From Bacteroidales bacterium (GTDB lineage: Bacteria > Bacteroidota > Bacteroidia > Bacteroidales > JAADJA01): a stretch of DNA of 40,667 bases. Positions within the stretch are counted from its first letter, which is position 1, and every line of letters begins with the position of its first letter. Both the position numbers and the translations under genes were made by a program. The notes beneath the pieces are model-generated. The model was not told where the DNA came from and did no database searches. It saw nothing but the letters and a program-made list of their open reading frames with translations. Location: positions 1 to 40,667 of the forward strand of contig JAFGBL010000043.1 of assembly GCA_016933115.1 (NCBI GenBank), in the 5' to 3' direction. This document shows, in pieces, positions 8,035 through 16,292 of the stretch.

Positions 8035-9944
8035 CAAAACTGTTTCACATAGTAATTTTTGTATTGCTTGTAAAACCGGTTGTTTCCCAAATGCAGGTAG
8101 ATACTGTCCTGACCCTGGAAGGTGTTGAAGTAAGCTCGGCCAGAATAAGGGAAAACACAACCGGTCAGAAAGTGATGCTTATTGACAGCCTGTTATTAAA
8201 AAATCATGAAAGTTCCAATCTAGGAGAAATCCTTGCCAAAGGGAGTGGAATTCAAATCAAATCATACAACAGCGGGGGATTGAGTTCTATCTCCTTTCGG
8301 GGGACTTCGGCGCAACACACTGGTATATACTGGCAGGGATTTAACCTTAACCAAATGAATACAGGTATGATCGATCTTTCCCTGATCCCGGTTTCGGGTT
8401 TCGACCGGGTGGATGTGCTCCCGGGAGGTGGTTCTTCTCTTTTCGGAAGCGGGAATATCGGCGGCAGCATTCACCTGTCATCTGAACCGGTATTTGAAAA
8501 GGAAAAGCTTGTGAGTGCCTGCGCCGCAGCAGGAAGTTTCGGTGAATATGAAGCTACGGTGGCAAACATCATAGCTGATGAAAAGTGGTTTAGTAAAACA
8601 CTAATTAACTATGCTCAGGCTGAAAACGACTTTGAGTACACCGATTTCAGGGGACAGACCCAACATCTGGAAAACAATGCTTATTCCAGGTTTGGCGCTA
8701 TGCAGGACCTGTATCGTAAATTTCGTAGGTCGGTATTGGGTGTATCGATCTGGTACATATCAATGGACAGGGAAATTACTCCATCAATGGTCGAAGTGCC
8801 CAGGGATATCGATCAATTTGACCTTTCTTTTCGTGGAATGATCAGTTATTTACTCGATTTGAATGATAAAGGTAATAGGCTGGATATCAAATCGGGATAT
8901 TTTGATGAAGAATACCGCTATGAAGAAAAAAATACAGAAGGTTTACCGGTGATTGAAACACAGATTAAAACCAGGAAATCACAAACAGAGGCATCGCTCA
9001 GGCTGGTCATGAATAATCAGATCCTAAAAACCGGTTTGATCGGGATCGGCGAGTTCGGCGAAAGTGAAAGCTGGAACGGGGATGTATCGAGGCTCCGTGG
9101 GGGAGCTTACATGCTGTATACCCTTGATATCCCCTCGATCAGGTGGAGGACATCTGTCAACCTCAGGCAGGAAATTGTGGAGGGTTATACAATTCCCTTC
9201 ACGCCTTCCATTGGTGCAGAGGGTGCGATTTTAAAATGGTTATCCGGGAAAATGAATTTCTCCAGAAATTTCAGGATACCCACTTTCAACGAATTATTTT
9301 GGGTTCCTGGCGGCAACCCAGAGCTGAAACCTGAAGATTCATGGAATGGTGAATCCTCTTTAATTTTTGAACCCCTAAAAAGCTCCAAAGTTCTTACACT
9401 TAAAGCAACAGGAACAGTCTACAGTTCATGGGTCCACGACTGGGTGTTATGGGTACCCGTATCCACCTGGAGTGAACCCCGTAACATCCAGGATGTTTGG
9501 GCCCGCGGAGTGGAATCTGAATTGCGTGCACAATGGGAATACAGGAAAATGATGGCGGGAATTTCAGGAGGATACACCTTTGCCAAATCAACAGTGGAAG
9601 AAAAATCCCTGGAAAATGATGCTTCTTACCACAAGCAACTTATCTACGTGCCGCTTCATACCTTCTTTGCGAACGTGAACCTGCAATACCGGGGTTTTTC
9701 GCTAAGTTACAATCACCGTTTCAATGGTATGGTTTATACTACGAGCGACAACCTCGAATCGTTGCCGGGCTTTCAAGTGGGAGAATTCAACCTGGTTAAA
9801 ACATTTATCTTTGGAAAATCGAAGTTGCGGTTGCAGGCGGATATTAAAAATGTATGGGACGAAGATTACCAGGTGGTTCAAAATTATCCGAACCCCGGCC
9901 GTAACTTTAAAATTTCAGTAAAATATGAAATCAGATATCAATAA
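8031..9944 (+). CDS. btuB: BtuB-like TonB-dependent outer-membrane receptor
   Basis: The family imports cobalamin across the outer membrane with energy from TonB-ExbBD. The start is the TTG at 8031, overlapping the upstream TGA, because only this start gives a signal peptide ('LFHIVIFVLLVKPVVSQ'). A TonB-box-like segment ('TLEGVEVSS') is followed by the plug domain (about residues 35-150) with 'ILAKGSGIQIKSYNSGGLSSISFRG'-type sequence, 'VDVLPGGGSSLFGSGNIGGSI', and then a barrel of about 480 residues ending in a beta-strand ('NFKISVKYEIRYQ'). It lacks the CarboxypepD-like extension found on SusC-type receptors. At 637 residues it is close to the family's usual 600-700. Cobalamin specificity is inferred from the riboswitch upstream and the BtuG-like gene that overlaps its end by 20 bases. 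No BtuFCD transporter is in the window. Confidence 0.85.
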   Translation: MTKLFHIVIFVLLVKPVVSQMQVDTVLTLEGVEVSSARIRENTTGQKVMLIDSLLLKNHESSNLGEILAKGSGIQIKSYNSGGLSSISFRGTSAQHTGIYWQGFNLNQMNTGMIDLSLIPVSGFDRVDVLPGGGSSLFGSGNIGGSIHLSSEPVFEKEKLVSACAAAGSFGEYEATVANIIADEKWFSKTLINYAQAENDFEYTDFRGQTQHLENNAYSRFGAMQDLYRKFRRSVLGVSIWYISMDREITPSMVEVPRDIDQFDLSFRGMISYLLDLNDKGNRLDIKSGYFDEEYRYEEKNTEGLPVIETQIKTRKSQTEASLRLVMNNQILKTGLIGIGEFGESESWNGDVSRLRGGAYMLYTLDIPSIRWRTSVNLRQEIVEGYTIPFTPSIGAEGAILKWLSGKMNFSRNFRIPTFNELFWVPGGNPELKPEDSWNGESSLIFEPLKSSKVLTLKATGTVYSSWVHDWVLWVPVSTWSEPRNIQDVWARGVESELRAQWEYRKMMAGISGGYTFAKSTVEEKSLENDASYHKQLIYVPLHTFFANVNLQYRGFSLSYNHRFNGMVYTTSDNLESLPGFQVGEFNLVKTFIFGKSKLRLQADIKNVWDEDYQVVQNYPNPGRNFKISVKYEIRYQ

Positions 9945-10998
9945 ATTCTTTATTTATTCTTCGATCATTATAACGGCCGTTTTGTTGTCCTGCACGGATG
10001 ACCCTGACATTCCCGAACCAACCGGCACCGGTTACCACGATGGTGTTTTTGTGATCAATGAAGGTAATTACGGTTCAGGTAGCGGAACATTGACTTTTAT
10101 CAAACGTGACGGAACCGGCCTGGTGCAAAAGGTGTATCAGAATTCAAATACCCTGATGCAGTTGGGAAATGTGGTGCAATCGATGAATGTGATCGGCGAC
10201 AGCGCTTTCATCATGGTTAACAATTCGAACCGGATCGTTGTCTGTCATAAATATTCGATGTTGGAAGCAGCCACGATTGAAGATGTCGAGAAACCGCGGT
10301 ACATGGTTAATCTGAACGATGGTCGTTTTGCTGTTTCCTGCTGGGATAATACCGTTAAAATCTTTGAAACCAATTCATTATCGCAAACGGATGAAATTGA
10401 AACAAACACCGGTCCCGAAAAAATGTTACTTCTCGATGACCGGCTTTGGATACTAAACCAGGGCGGGCTTTCGGTGGACAGCACCATCACCATCCTTAAC
10501 ATACAGAACGGAAACAAACAATCCCTTCAAGTGTATCCTCGCCCCACCGGTTCTCAAGGGGATGCCGATGGAAATATCTGGGTGATGTGTTCAGGAAGGA
10601 AGGATTATCATCCCGGCGGTTTTTCACCCTCGCATTTGATCCGTATTCATCCTGAAACTCTTGATATTACTGCTGATATATCGATACAGGGTGGAGAAAA
10701 CGATGCCTTTGACCTTGAAGTTGATTCGGATGGAAATACCTTATTTTATCTTTTTAAAGGCGATGTTTACAGTTTTGAGATCAATGATTCTGTGGCGTCA
10801 TCTCAACCGTTTATTGATTACCTGGGTTCTTTTTACAGCCTTGGATACGATCCCGCCGATAATGCCTTATATGCTTCCGATGCATTGGATTATGCGCAAA
10901 ACGGAGTGGTGTATAAATATGATGCGACTACCGGGCAACAACTCTTTAATTTTAAGGCCAGTATTATTCCGGGGGAGTATTATTTTTCGATACATTAA
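9925..10998 (+). CDS. BtuG-like beta-propeller surface lipoprotein
   Basis: The lipobox 'AVLLSC' places the lipidated Cys at residue 23, followed by acidic residues typical of surface-exposed lipoproteins. The rest is a YncE/DUF5074-type propeller: 'GVFVINEGNYGSGSGTLTFI' opens the first blade, and further blades recur with 'D..IWV', 'LDLEVDSDGNTLFYL' and 'ALYASDALDY'. In Bacteroides, BtuG proteins of this fold cap BtuB and bind B12 very tightly. The gene begins inside the last 20 bases of the receptor gene, so the two products are probably made together. It is the last gene of the riboswitch operon and runs convergently into the next receptor gene. The substrate assignment rests on context plus fold, not on identified binding residues. 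Confidence 0.8.
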   Translation: MKSDINKFFIYSSIIITAVLLSCTDDPDIPEPTGTGYHDGVFVINEGNYGSGSGTLTFIKRDGTGLVQKVYQNSNTLMQLGNVVQSMNVIGDSAFIMVNNSNRIVVCHKYSMLEAATIEDVEKPRYMVNLNDGRFAVSCWDNTVKIFETNSLSQTDEIETNTGPEKMLLLDDRLWILNQGGLSVDSTITILNIQNGNKQSLQVYPRPTGSQGDADGNIWVMCSGRKDYHPGGFSPSHLIRIHPETLDITADISIQGGENDAFDLEVDSDGNTLFYLFKGDVYSFEINDSVASSQPFIDYLGSFYSLGYDPADNALYASDALDYAQNGVVYKYDATTGQQLFNFKASIIPGEYYFSIH

Positions 10999-11025
10999 AA
11001 CTGAAAACTCCTCCCGAAGTAAAAT

Positions 11026-13452
11026 TTAATGAATTATTGAAATTGACACCCCTCCGTAAAACATGGTTCCGTAAACCGGCGCATACATAAATGCGGCGTC
11101 ATCCAGATGGCGTTCATCCTGTACATAATTGAAAATGTTATTTACCCCTGCATACAGTTTAACCAGATTCAGTTTTTTTGAAATCCTGGCATTGAGAAGC
11201 ATAAACGGATCGGTCTTTTTGATTTTCGACTGATCACCCAAATCAGGATCGATATCCTCGTTGTAATAGTCGATGTACATGGTTCCCTGGTAATTGCCTG
11301 ATAAAGAAAATGTCCATGTTTTGGGGCTGTATTCCAGCCTCAGGTTACCGGTGGTGGTAGGAAACCTTGAAATATATTTGCTTTCCGATTCGTATAGTGT
11401 ACCGATCCAATCTTCGCGCATGTTTTTATATTCACCCTGGTTGTAGGTTAAATCCACTCCCATATCAAGGTTTTTAGCAAGGTTAGCCATCACCGACAGT
11501 TCGGCTCCCCGTACAAATGCATCATCAATATTTTTCCACTGATAGTCGTAACCCAGGGCGGCAACCTCGGCGTCGGCATCGATAAAGCCGATTTTATCCT
11601 TCAGATCCGTTCTGAATAAATTGATACCAACCCTGATTTTTTCTCCATAATAATCGGCTGATAAGTTATAGCTCAGCGAGGTTTCCGGATCGAGATCCGA
11701 TGATTTCCATACCCTCGGCGAACCGCTGCACAGGTGTAAATCTTCTGAAAACCCATAAGGAGCGCGGAAACCCGTACCTGCATTGGACCTCAACGTAAAT
11801 TTTTCAGAGATTTCATATTTAACTGCCAGTCTTGGGTTAATGGCAGTTTCATCGAAGTTTGTTTTCGGAAAATTATCAGAGGCAAACACTTGCTGGTCGG
11901 CGGAATATTCTTCGCCCGAATGGTGATTATCGAATCTGACACCCGGAACGATCATCAACTTTTCAGTAATTGCCCATTCATCCTGGACAAATATTCCGAA
12001 TTCCCTTGCTGACTTATCGGCCACGGAGCGATACGATTGACCCAGGTATAAGCTTGACTCTTCCACCACAATATACATCCCCGACTCTTCAAGTTTGTCG
12101 TAAAAAATTTGTAAACCGATAATCAGGCTATGCTTTCCCAATGTTGTGTTGAATGACATGGTGGATGTGATTGAATTTTCGTTTGCCAGGTAAGGCCGCA
12201 TATTCCTTAAATCGGGGACACTGTCGTTATGAGTCACCATATAATCGCCCAAATACGAATCGTTCGTTGCATTGCGGTTATGATTGACATAAGCAAGGTT
12301 GAAATTAATTTCGGATTTGGTATTTATTATTTTACTGTAGCTGAGTGATGTTTCGTACCTGTCGGTCGTTATGTTTTCTGTCCCGTCAGTCAATGGATTC
12401 CGGTAATAGTCATCGGTCATTGTTCCACCTTCGCGCTTTTCGAAAACCGATTTACCGAGGATTGTAAGTTTATCATTTTTTAATAAGGCATTGGCAATAT
12501 ATAATCCAAACCCCAGATTGTTAAGGTTTGTCATGACCCGGTCAGAAACACCGTCTTTGTTCATTACTTCGTCGCGGGATAAACCCGGTCCGGTTTCGTC
12601 AATAGCATCTTCGGCATAGTGTTGTGCAAAAACGTTCAGTCCGATATTTCCTTTTTCATTACGGATGGAAGATGAAACATCGTATTTATTGGTTTTGTAA
12701 TTTCCCAGTTGCACATCAAGCATGGTAGAAGGCTCAAACCCAGGCTCCTTTGTAACGATATTAATGGCACCTGCCACTGCACCGCTTCCATAAAGCGCTG
12801 AACCGGCACCTTTGACAACTTCGATCTTGTCAATATCCACCGTGCTCATTTGCTGCAGCCCATAAACCCCAGCCAATCCCGAATACATGGGTTGCCCGTT
12901 GATAAGAACTTGGGTATGTTCGGCTCCAAGCCCCTGCATTCGCACCATTGTGAAATTGCAATACTGGCACTGGTTTTCGACCCGCACACCCGGAATACCT
13001 TCCAAAGCCTCGTATAAGTTATTGGCATTTTTATTTTCAATGGCTTTGGCTGTGATCACTTCCGTTCTTACCGGAACATCTTTGATGAAATGTTCTGATC
13101 TTGTCCCGGTCACCACAATCTGGCCGAGGTTAAACACATCATCACCCAGTTTAAAAAAAATATCCAAAGCCTTGCCTTTTTCCATGACTACTTCCTTTTC
13201 CTGCGATTTGTAACCAACAGCCTGGGCCACTATGGTTACCTTCCCAACCGGAAGATGGGCAAGTTTGAAATGCCCGGTTCCATCAGCGACAGTTCCCATA
13301 TTAGTTCCTTTTACCGATATGGTAGCATAAGGGATGTGTTCTTTTGTTTTTAAAGACTTAACATCGCCAAAAAGCATGGCATCGGTTTTTTCCTGGGCAA
13401 AAACTCCTGAAATTGCAGAAATTACGAGCAATAATAACATCATTTTTTTCAT
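11026..13452 (-). CDS. TonB-dependent receptor with CarboxypepD-like N-terminus
   Basis: The start chosen is the ATG at 13452 ('MKKMMLLLLV'), preceded by GGAAGG; the frame is open 13 codons further but that part is not a signal peptide. After the signal peptide comes a CarboxypepD_reg-like domain (about 25-100, 'GDVKSLKTKEHIPYATISVKG', 'TVADGTGHF'), then a plug (about 105-225) and a 22-strand-type barrel ending 'GVSISIIH'. The plug carries 'ENQCQYCNFTMVRMQGL' with a CxxC pair (Cys162/Cys165 in this numbering) and 'LINGQPMYSGLAGVYGL'. The substrate is not evident. It could be iron, haem, copper or a chelate, since the CxxC could bind metal or form a disulphide. The hemerythrin and NarL-type genes upstream on the same strand may control it. 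It is convergent with, and not part of, the B12 operon. Confidence 0.88.
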   Translation of the reverse strand: MKKMMLLLLVISAISGVFAQEKTDAMLFGDVKSLKTKEHIPYATISVKGTNMGTVADGTGHFKLAHLPVGKVTIVAQAVGYKSQEKEVVMEKGKALDIFFKLGDDVFNLGQIVVTGTRSEHFIKDVPVRTEVITAKAIENKNANNLYEALEGIPGVRVENQCQYCNFTMVRMQGLGAEHTQVLINGQPMYSGLAGVYGLQQMSTVDIDKIEVVKGAGSALYGSGAVAGAINIVTKEPGFEPSTMLDVQLGNYKTNKYDVSSSIRNEKGNIGLNVFAQHYAEDAIDETGPGLSRDEVMNKDGVSDRVMTNLNNLGFGLYIANALLKNDKLTILGKSVFEKREGGTMTDDYYRNPLTDGTENITTDRYETSLSYSKIINTKSEINFNLAYVNHNRNATNDSYLGDYMVTHNDSVPDLRNMRPYLANENSITSTMSFNTTLGKHSLIIGLQIFYDKLEESGMYIVVEESSLYLGQSYRSVADKSAREFGIFVQDEWAITEKLMIVPGVRFDNHHSGEEYSADQQVFASDNFPKTNFDETAINPRLAVKYEISEKFTLRSNAGTGFRAPYGFSEDLHLCSGSPRVWKSSDLDPETSLSYNLSADYYGEKIRVGINLFRTDLKDKIGFIDADAEVAALGYDYQWKNIDDAFVRGAELSVMANLAKNLDMGVDLTYNQGEYKNMREDWIGTLYESESKYISRFPTTTGNLRLEYSPKTWTFSLSGNYQGTMYIDYYNEDIDPDLGDQSKIKKTDPFMLLNARISKKLNLVKLYAGVNNIFNYVQDERHLDDAAFMYAPVYGTMFYGGVSISIIH

Positions 13453-13488
13453 TTTACCTTCCGGTTTTTTTAAGTTCGTAACCGAAGG

Positions 13489-13519
13489 CAAAGGAATGTA
13501 GAACTCCAGTAGTGGTCAA
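13489..13519 (-). promoter_or_regulatory. Candidate promoter of the TonB receptor gene
   Basis: On the minus strand TTGA (13516-13519) is followed 19 bases later by TTCCTTTG (13489-13496), one mismatch from TAnnTTTG. It lies about 37 bases upstream of the start codon, so the receptor may have its own promoter apart from the regulator gene. Confidence 0.35.
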
Positions 13520-13552
13520 TCCCCTGAAATGAGGAAAAAAGACACGAAAAAC

Positions 13553-13568
13553 TCCCGTAAAGTAGGGA
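13553..13568. promoter_or_regulatory. Candidate operator TCCCGTAAAGTAGGGA
   Basis: An imperfect palindrome (TCCC-TA / TA-GGGA arms around AAG) lies about 35 bases upstream of the candidate -33 element of the receptor gene and 20 bases after the end of the NarL-type regulator gene. Position and symmetry suit a dimeric activator site. Regulator identity is a guess. Confidence 0.25.
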
Positions 13569-13586
13569 TATAGGAATTTTTTTCTT

Positions 13587-14177
13587 TTACAAATAGTCCA
13601 AAGGAATGATTTTCTTGGAAATGGCGTAAATGGTGAGCCCGGGCAAACTCCTGATGCCGGTTTTTTCGATGATGTTTTTTCGGTGGCTGATCACAGTGTG
13701 AATACTGATGTTGAGATTATCGGCAATTTCCTTGTTCGAAAAACCTTTCACCAATTGAATCAATACTTCGATTTCCCTTTCCGACAATTCACCCTGGTTA
13801 TGATTGTGATTATGGTCATTTTCGATGGTACGACTGATTTTATTCACAATGACCTCCAGTGAATCGGTGATTTGAATGGTGTCGTCGAATTTGCCCATAG
13901 TTTCGCTGTCGAAGATCGAATAAATGAGACCGATCCAGGCAATTCCGGGAAACTGTTTTTTGATTTTGGAAAATTCCTGACTTTTGTTCTGCACGACGAC
14001 CGGGTTGAGAATTACAACATCCAAATTTTCTTTGCTGCACAGAACATTTAATTCGTTAAACTCTTTAAGCCTGAAAAAGAAAAAGTGAATTGCATATTTT
14101 AAGAGCAGACCCGATAACCCCTCATAAACAATATCTGCAGGTTCAATAAACCCTATGTTTACCCTTTGTCTATGCAT
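13587..14177 (-). CDS. NarL/LuxR-type regulator with pseudo-receiver
   Basis: Residues 130-196 are a LuxR-type helix-turn-helix ('LSEREIEVLIQLVKGFSNKEIADNLNISIHTVISHRKNI'), so it binds DNA. Residues 1-115 have the fold pattern of a response-regulator receiver ('VNIGFIEPADIVYEGL', 'LDVVILNPV'), but the phospho-acceptor Asp position is Asn58, and the paired acidic residues near residue 10 are reduced to one Glu. It is therefore probably not switched by phosphorylation. A His/Asn linker (DHNHNHNQ, residues 121-128) joins the two halves. Its start overlaps the hemerythrin gene by eight bases. It is probably a sensor of a signal relayed by, or shared with, that protein, and the receptor gene downstream is the likely target. 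Confidence 0.85.
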   Translation of the reverse strand: MHRQRVNIGFIEPADIVYEGLSGLLLKYAIHFFFFRLKEFNELNVLCSKENLDVVILNPVVVQNKSQEFSKIKKQFPGIAWIGLIYSIFDSETMGKFDDTIQITDSLEVIVNKISRTIENDHNHNHNQGELSEREIEVLIQLVKGFSNKEIADNLNISIHTVISHRKNIIEKTGIRSLPGLTIYAISKKIIPLDYL

Positions 14178-14883
14178 CGCTTTTTTTACTTTCTTCGTTG
14201 TAAACCAGAGGAATAAGTATTTTTTCTTCTATCTGTGAGTGAATGTTCAGGTCATATTCCAATTCCATCAAACTGAGAATTAATTTCCGACGAATCGAAA
14301 GTTCATCTGAAATGTTGATATGTTTGAGCAGCAGGTTTTTTAAATCTGTAAGTTTGGTTTCAATATCAGTATGATGCTCCCTGTATTCCTTAACCGAAAA
14401 AGCGAGTGAACCCGGTTTTTGGTCATACTGTGCAATCGTTGCAAAATAGGGAAATGCCACTTTGTCTTCGTAATCGAGGTGTTCAAGAACTTCGTTGAAA
14501 TAATCGGTAAAGAATTTTTCAATAAGCCTAACTTCCTTATTCCCGGTTTTATCCTGTAATTTCCTGATGTAACCGATGATCTCGGGATATTTGTCAGTCT
14601 TATAATAATTATGGTTTTGCTTCAAAAAATGGATGATCACCGGGATATCTTCCCCCGATATAACATCTTTATCTTCAGGGTTAAATCCATTATAAAGATT
14701 GGCAAACAAGATGAACAAATGGACCGGTACCGAATACTCTTTGCAAAGCTGTTCCACCGTTTTCTCATGTACGGCAAAATCCATCTCCAGGTGCTCCATG
14801 AGCAGCAATAACCGAGGATTTTCGAGGATCAGCCCTGACATCTTCATGTTTGCCTTGATATAAATTTTATGTGTTTGGTACAT
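14170..14883 (-). CDS. Hemerythrin-like (HHE) di-iron protein, RIC-related
   Basis: The four-helix hemerythrin pattern is visible: His85/His91, His125 with Glu129 ('HLDYED'), His160/His161 ('REHHTDIE'), and His205 with Glu209/Glu210 ('HSQIEEKILIP'). These residues bind a di-iron centre in the family. An N-terminal helical part (about 20-70, 'HEKTVEQLCKEYSVP') sits where ScdA/YtfE-type iron-sulphur repair proteins carry their extra domain, but the Cys pair of ScdA is absent. Family members bind O2 or NO or repair damaged Fe-S clusters. It lies immediately upstream of, and overlaps, a LuxR-type regulator, so sensing of O2, NO or iron is a reasonable inference. Starts at residues 13 or 15 are also possible. 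Confidence 0.85.
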   Translation of the reverse strand: MYQTHKIYIKANMKMSGLILENPRLLLLMEHLEMDFAVHEKTVEQLCKEYSVPVHLFILFANLYNGFNPEDKDVISGEDIPVIIHFLKQNHNYYKTDKYPEIIGYIRKLQDKTGNKEVRLIEKFFTDYFNEVLEHLDYEDKVAFPYFATIAQYDQKPGSLAFSVKEYREHHTDIETKLTDLKNLLLKHINISDELSIRRKLILSLMELEYDLNIHSQIEEKILIPLVYNEESKKSDA

Positions 14884-15017
14884 TTTGCTTACACCTTTAT
14901 TAATCGGGATAAAACTATAATTTTTTTGTCAATGTTAAATTCTTTTAATTATTGAGAATTTAATCTGAAAATTCATAGATTTTATAAATTAAGCAGGTTA
15001 AGATTAACAGAGATTGG

Positions 15018-15046
15018 TTGTGTTGATCGTTATTCCTTTATTTTTG
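15018..15046 (+). promoter_or_regulatory. Promoter of the OsmC-like gene
   Basis: TATTTTTG at 15039-15046 fits TAnnTTTG exactly, and TTG at 15018-15020 lies 18 bases upstream. The ATG follows 16 bases after the box, giving a very short leader. Confidence 0.5.
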
Positions 15047-15062
15047 CAAAAAAAATATTTCA

Positions 15063-15479
15063 ATGAACGAAAAAGTAAACATCAACTGGACAGAAGATAT
15101 GGCTTTCGAAGCCACCGTAAATGATCATAAAATTGTAATAGATGCAGTGGCATCTGTCGGAGGCAAGGACCGCGGCCCCAGGCCAAAACCATTGACTTTG
15201 GTTTCTTTAGGCGGTTGCACTGGGATGGATGTGGTTTCCATCTTGAATAAAATGCGGGTGAATTTTGAGGCATTCAATTTGGAGGTTGAAGGTGAACTTA
15301 CCGAAGAACATCCCAAATATTACCATACCATTACCATCAAATATATATTCAAGGGAAAAGACCTACCGATGGATAAGCTTGAAAAGGCCGTGAACCTATC
15401 ACAGGACAGGTATTGCGGGGTTACAGCAATGCTTTCAAAAGTTGCTACTGTAAAGCACCGGATAATTGTCGAGAATTAA
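15063..15479 (+). CDS. OsmC/Ohr-family protein
   Basis: At 138 residues it is the usual length for an OsmC-type thiol peroxidase. The two conserved cysteines are present: Cys52 in 'SLGGCTGMDVVSIL' and Cys118 in 'QDRYCGVTAML'. Family members reduce organic hydroperoxides in the cytoplasm using these cysteines, recycled by a lipoyl or thiol reductant. It belongs to the OsmC-like subgroup rather than classical Ohr, judging by 'GPRPKPLTLVSLGGC'. It stands alone with its own promoter and is convergent with the Nudix gene. The actual substrate of this subgroup is often unknown. Confidence 0.9.
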   Translation: MNEKVNINWTEDMAFEATVNDHKIVIDAVASVGGKDRGPRPKPLTLVSLGGCTGMDVVSILNKMRVNFEAFNLEVEGELTEEHPKYYHTITIKYIFKGKDLPMDKLEKAVNLSQDRYCGVTAMLSKVATVKHRIIVEN

Positions 15480-15501
15480 GAGATGGATTTTAGATTGTTT
15501 T

Positions 15502-16164
15502 TTAATCAATACTTTCGATGATATCTTTCAACTCACTTAGGATCATTGCAGTGGCTCCCCAAATGGTAAATCCGTTAACTTCAAAGCAAGGGGCAAAGAT
15601 TTGAGTCCCTCTTACATGTAGTGTTTTTTCCTTTCGTAAAGTTTCATCGAATAAGAACCGAATATCAGCCTCAATGATTTCTGCAACTTCTGCCGGATCG
15701 GGTTTAAAATCGGGACGGGAAGATGCATAGGCCAAAACAGGAGTTACGAGGTAGTTACTGGGCGGAATGTACATGTCGGTCATTTTCCCGATGATCGTAA
15801 CGTGATTGGGATCAATATTGACCTCTTCCGATGATTCGCGTAATGCGGTATCGATAATCGTCTTGTCTGTATCCTCTACTCTTCCTCCCGGAAATGATAC
15901 CTGTCCGCTATGAACGCCGTTATATGTCTGACGAAGGATAAATACGGTATTGATTCTTGCTTCGTGGGGGTAAAGTAAAATAAGTACGCCACTGGAAATG
16001 GCTGTGGATATATCATATTCAAATTTAAATTCCTGAAGACGAATTTTCGAAGCCATTCTCAAGTGTGCCGAATTTCCGGGTAATTGATACATCAACCTTT
16101 TGGTGAGAAGGCTGATTAGATTGGGAAAATGCTGCCCGGTCAAAAAATCGTCGGTTACTTTCAC
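15502..16164 (-). CDS. Nudix hydrolase, CoA pyrophosphatase type
   Basis: The Nudix box is visible near residues 92-116: 'GGRVEDTDKTIIDTALRESSEEVNI', with the REx2EE metal ligands intact. The flanking pattern 'VFILRQTYNGVHSGQVSFPGG' is typical of NudL/CoAse proteins, which cleave coenzyme A or acyl-CoA to 4'-phosphopantetheine and 3',5'-ADP. The length of 220 residues fits that family. The start is a GTG; a TAnnTTTG box lies only five bases upstream of it, so the transcript may begin at or near the start codon, or translation may begin slightly further in. Substrate assignment comes from family resemblance only. Confidence 0.85.
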   Translation of the reverse strand: MKVTDDFLTGQHFPNLISLLTKRLMYQLPGNSAHLRMASKIRLQEFKFEYDISTAISSGVLILLYPHEARINTVFILRQTYNGVHSGQVSFPGGRVEDTDKTIIDTALRESSEEVNIDPNHVTIIGKMTDMYIPPSNYLVTPVLAYASSRPDFKPDPAEVAEIIEADIRFLFDETLRKEKTLHVRGTQIFAPCFEVNGFTIWGATAMILSELKDIIESID

Positions 16165-16168
16165 ATCT

Positions 16169-16176
16169 CAAAATTA
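16169..16176 (-). promoter_or_regulatory. Candidate -7 box of the Nudix gene
   Basis: CAAAATTA on the plus strand reads TAATTTTG on the minus strand, an exact TAnnTTTG. No good -33 partner was seen. It would put the transcript start within a few bases of the GTG at 16164. Confidence 0.3.
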
Positions 16177-16292
16177 TTACAATTAGTATTTGGGTTGTTA
16201 AAATCAATAACAATTTAATAAGTATTATGTCATATAATCAACCGAAATATTAAAATAATTCATATTTTTAGGGTTCGAAAAAAACGATAGAA

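Noticed and set aside
11000..11025. Terminator between the convergent B12 operon and receptor gene
   Set aside because: No stem with a T-run is visible in the short gap.
13453..13491. Longer start for the second TonB receptor
   Set aside because: The extra 13 residues are not a signal peptide, and GGAAGG sits before the inner ATG at 13452.
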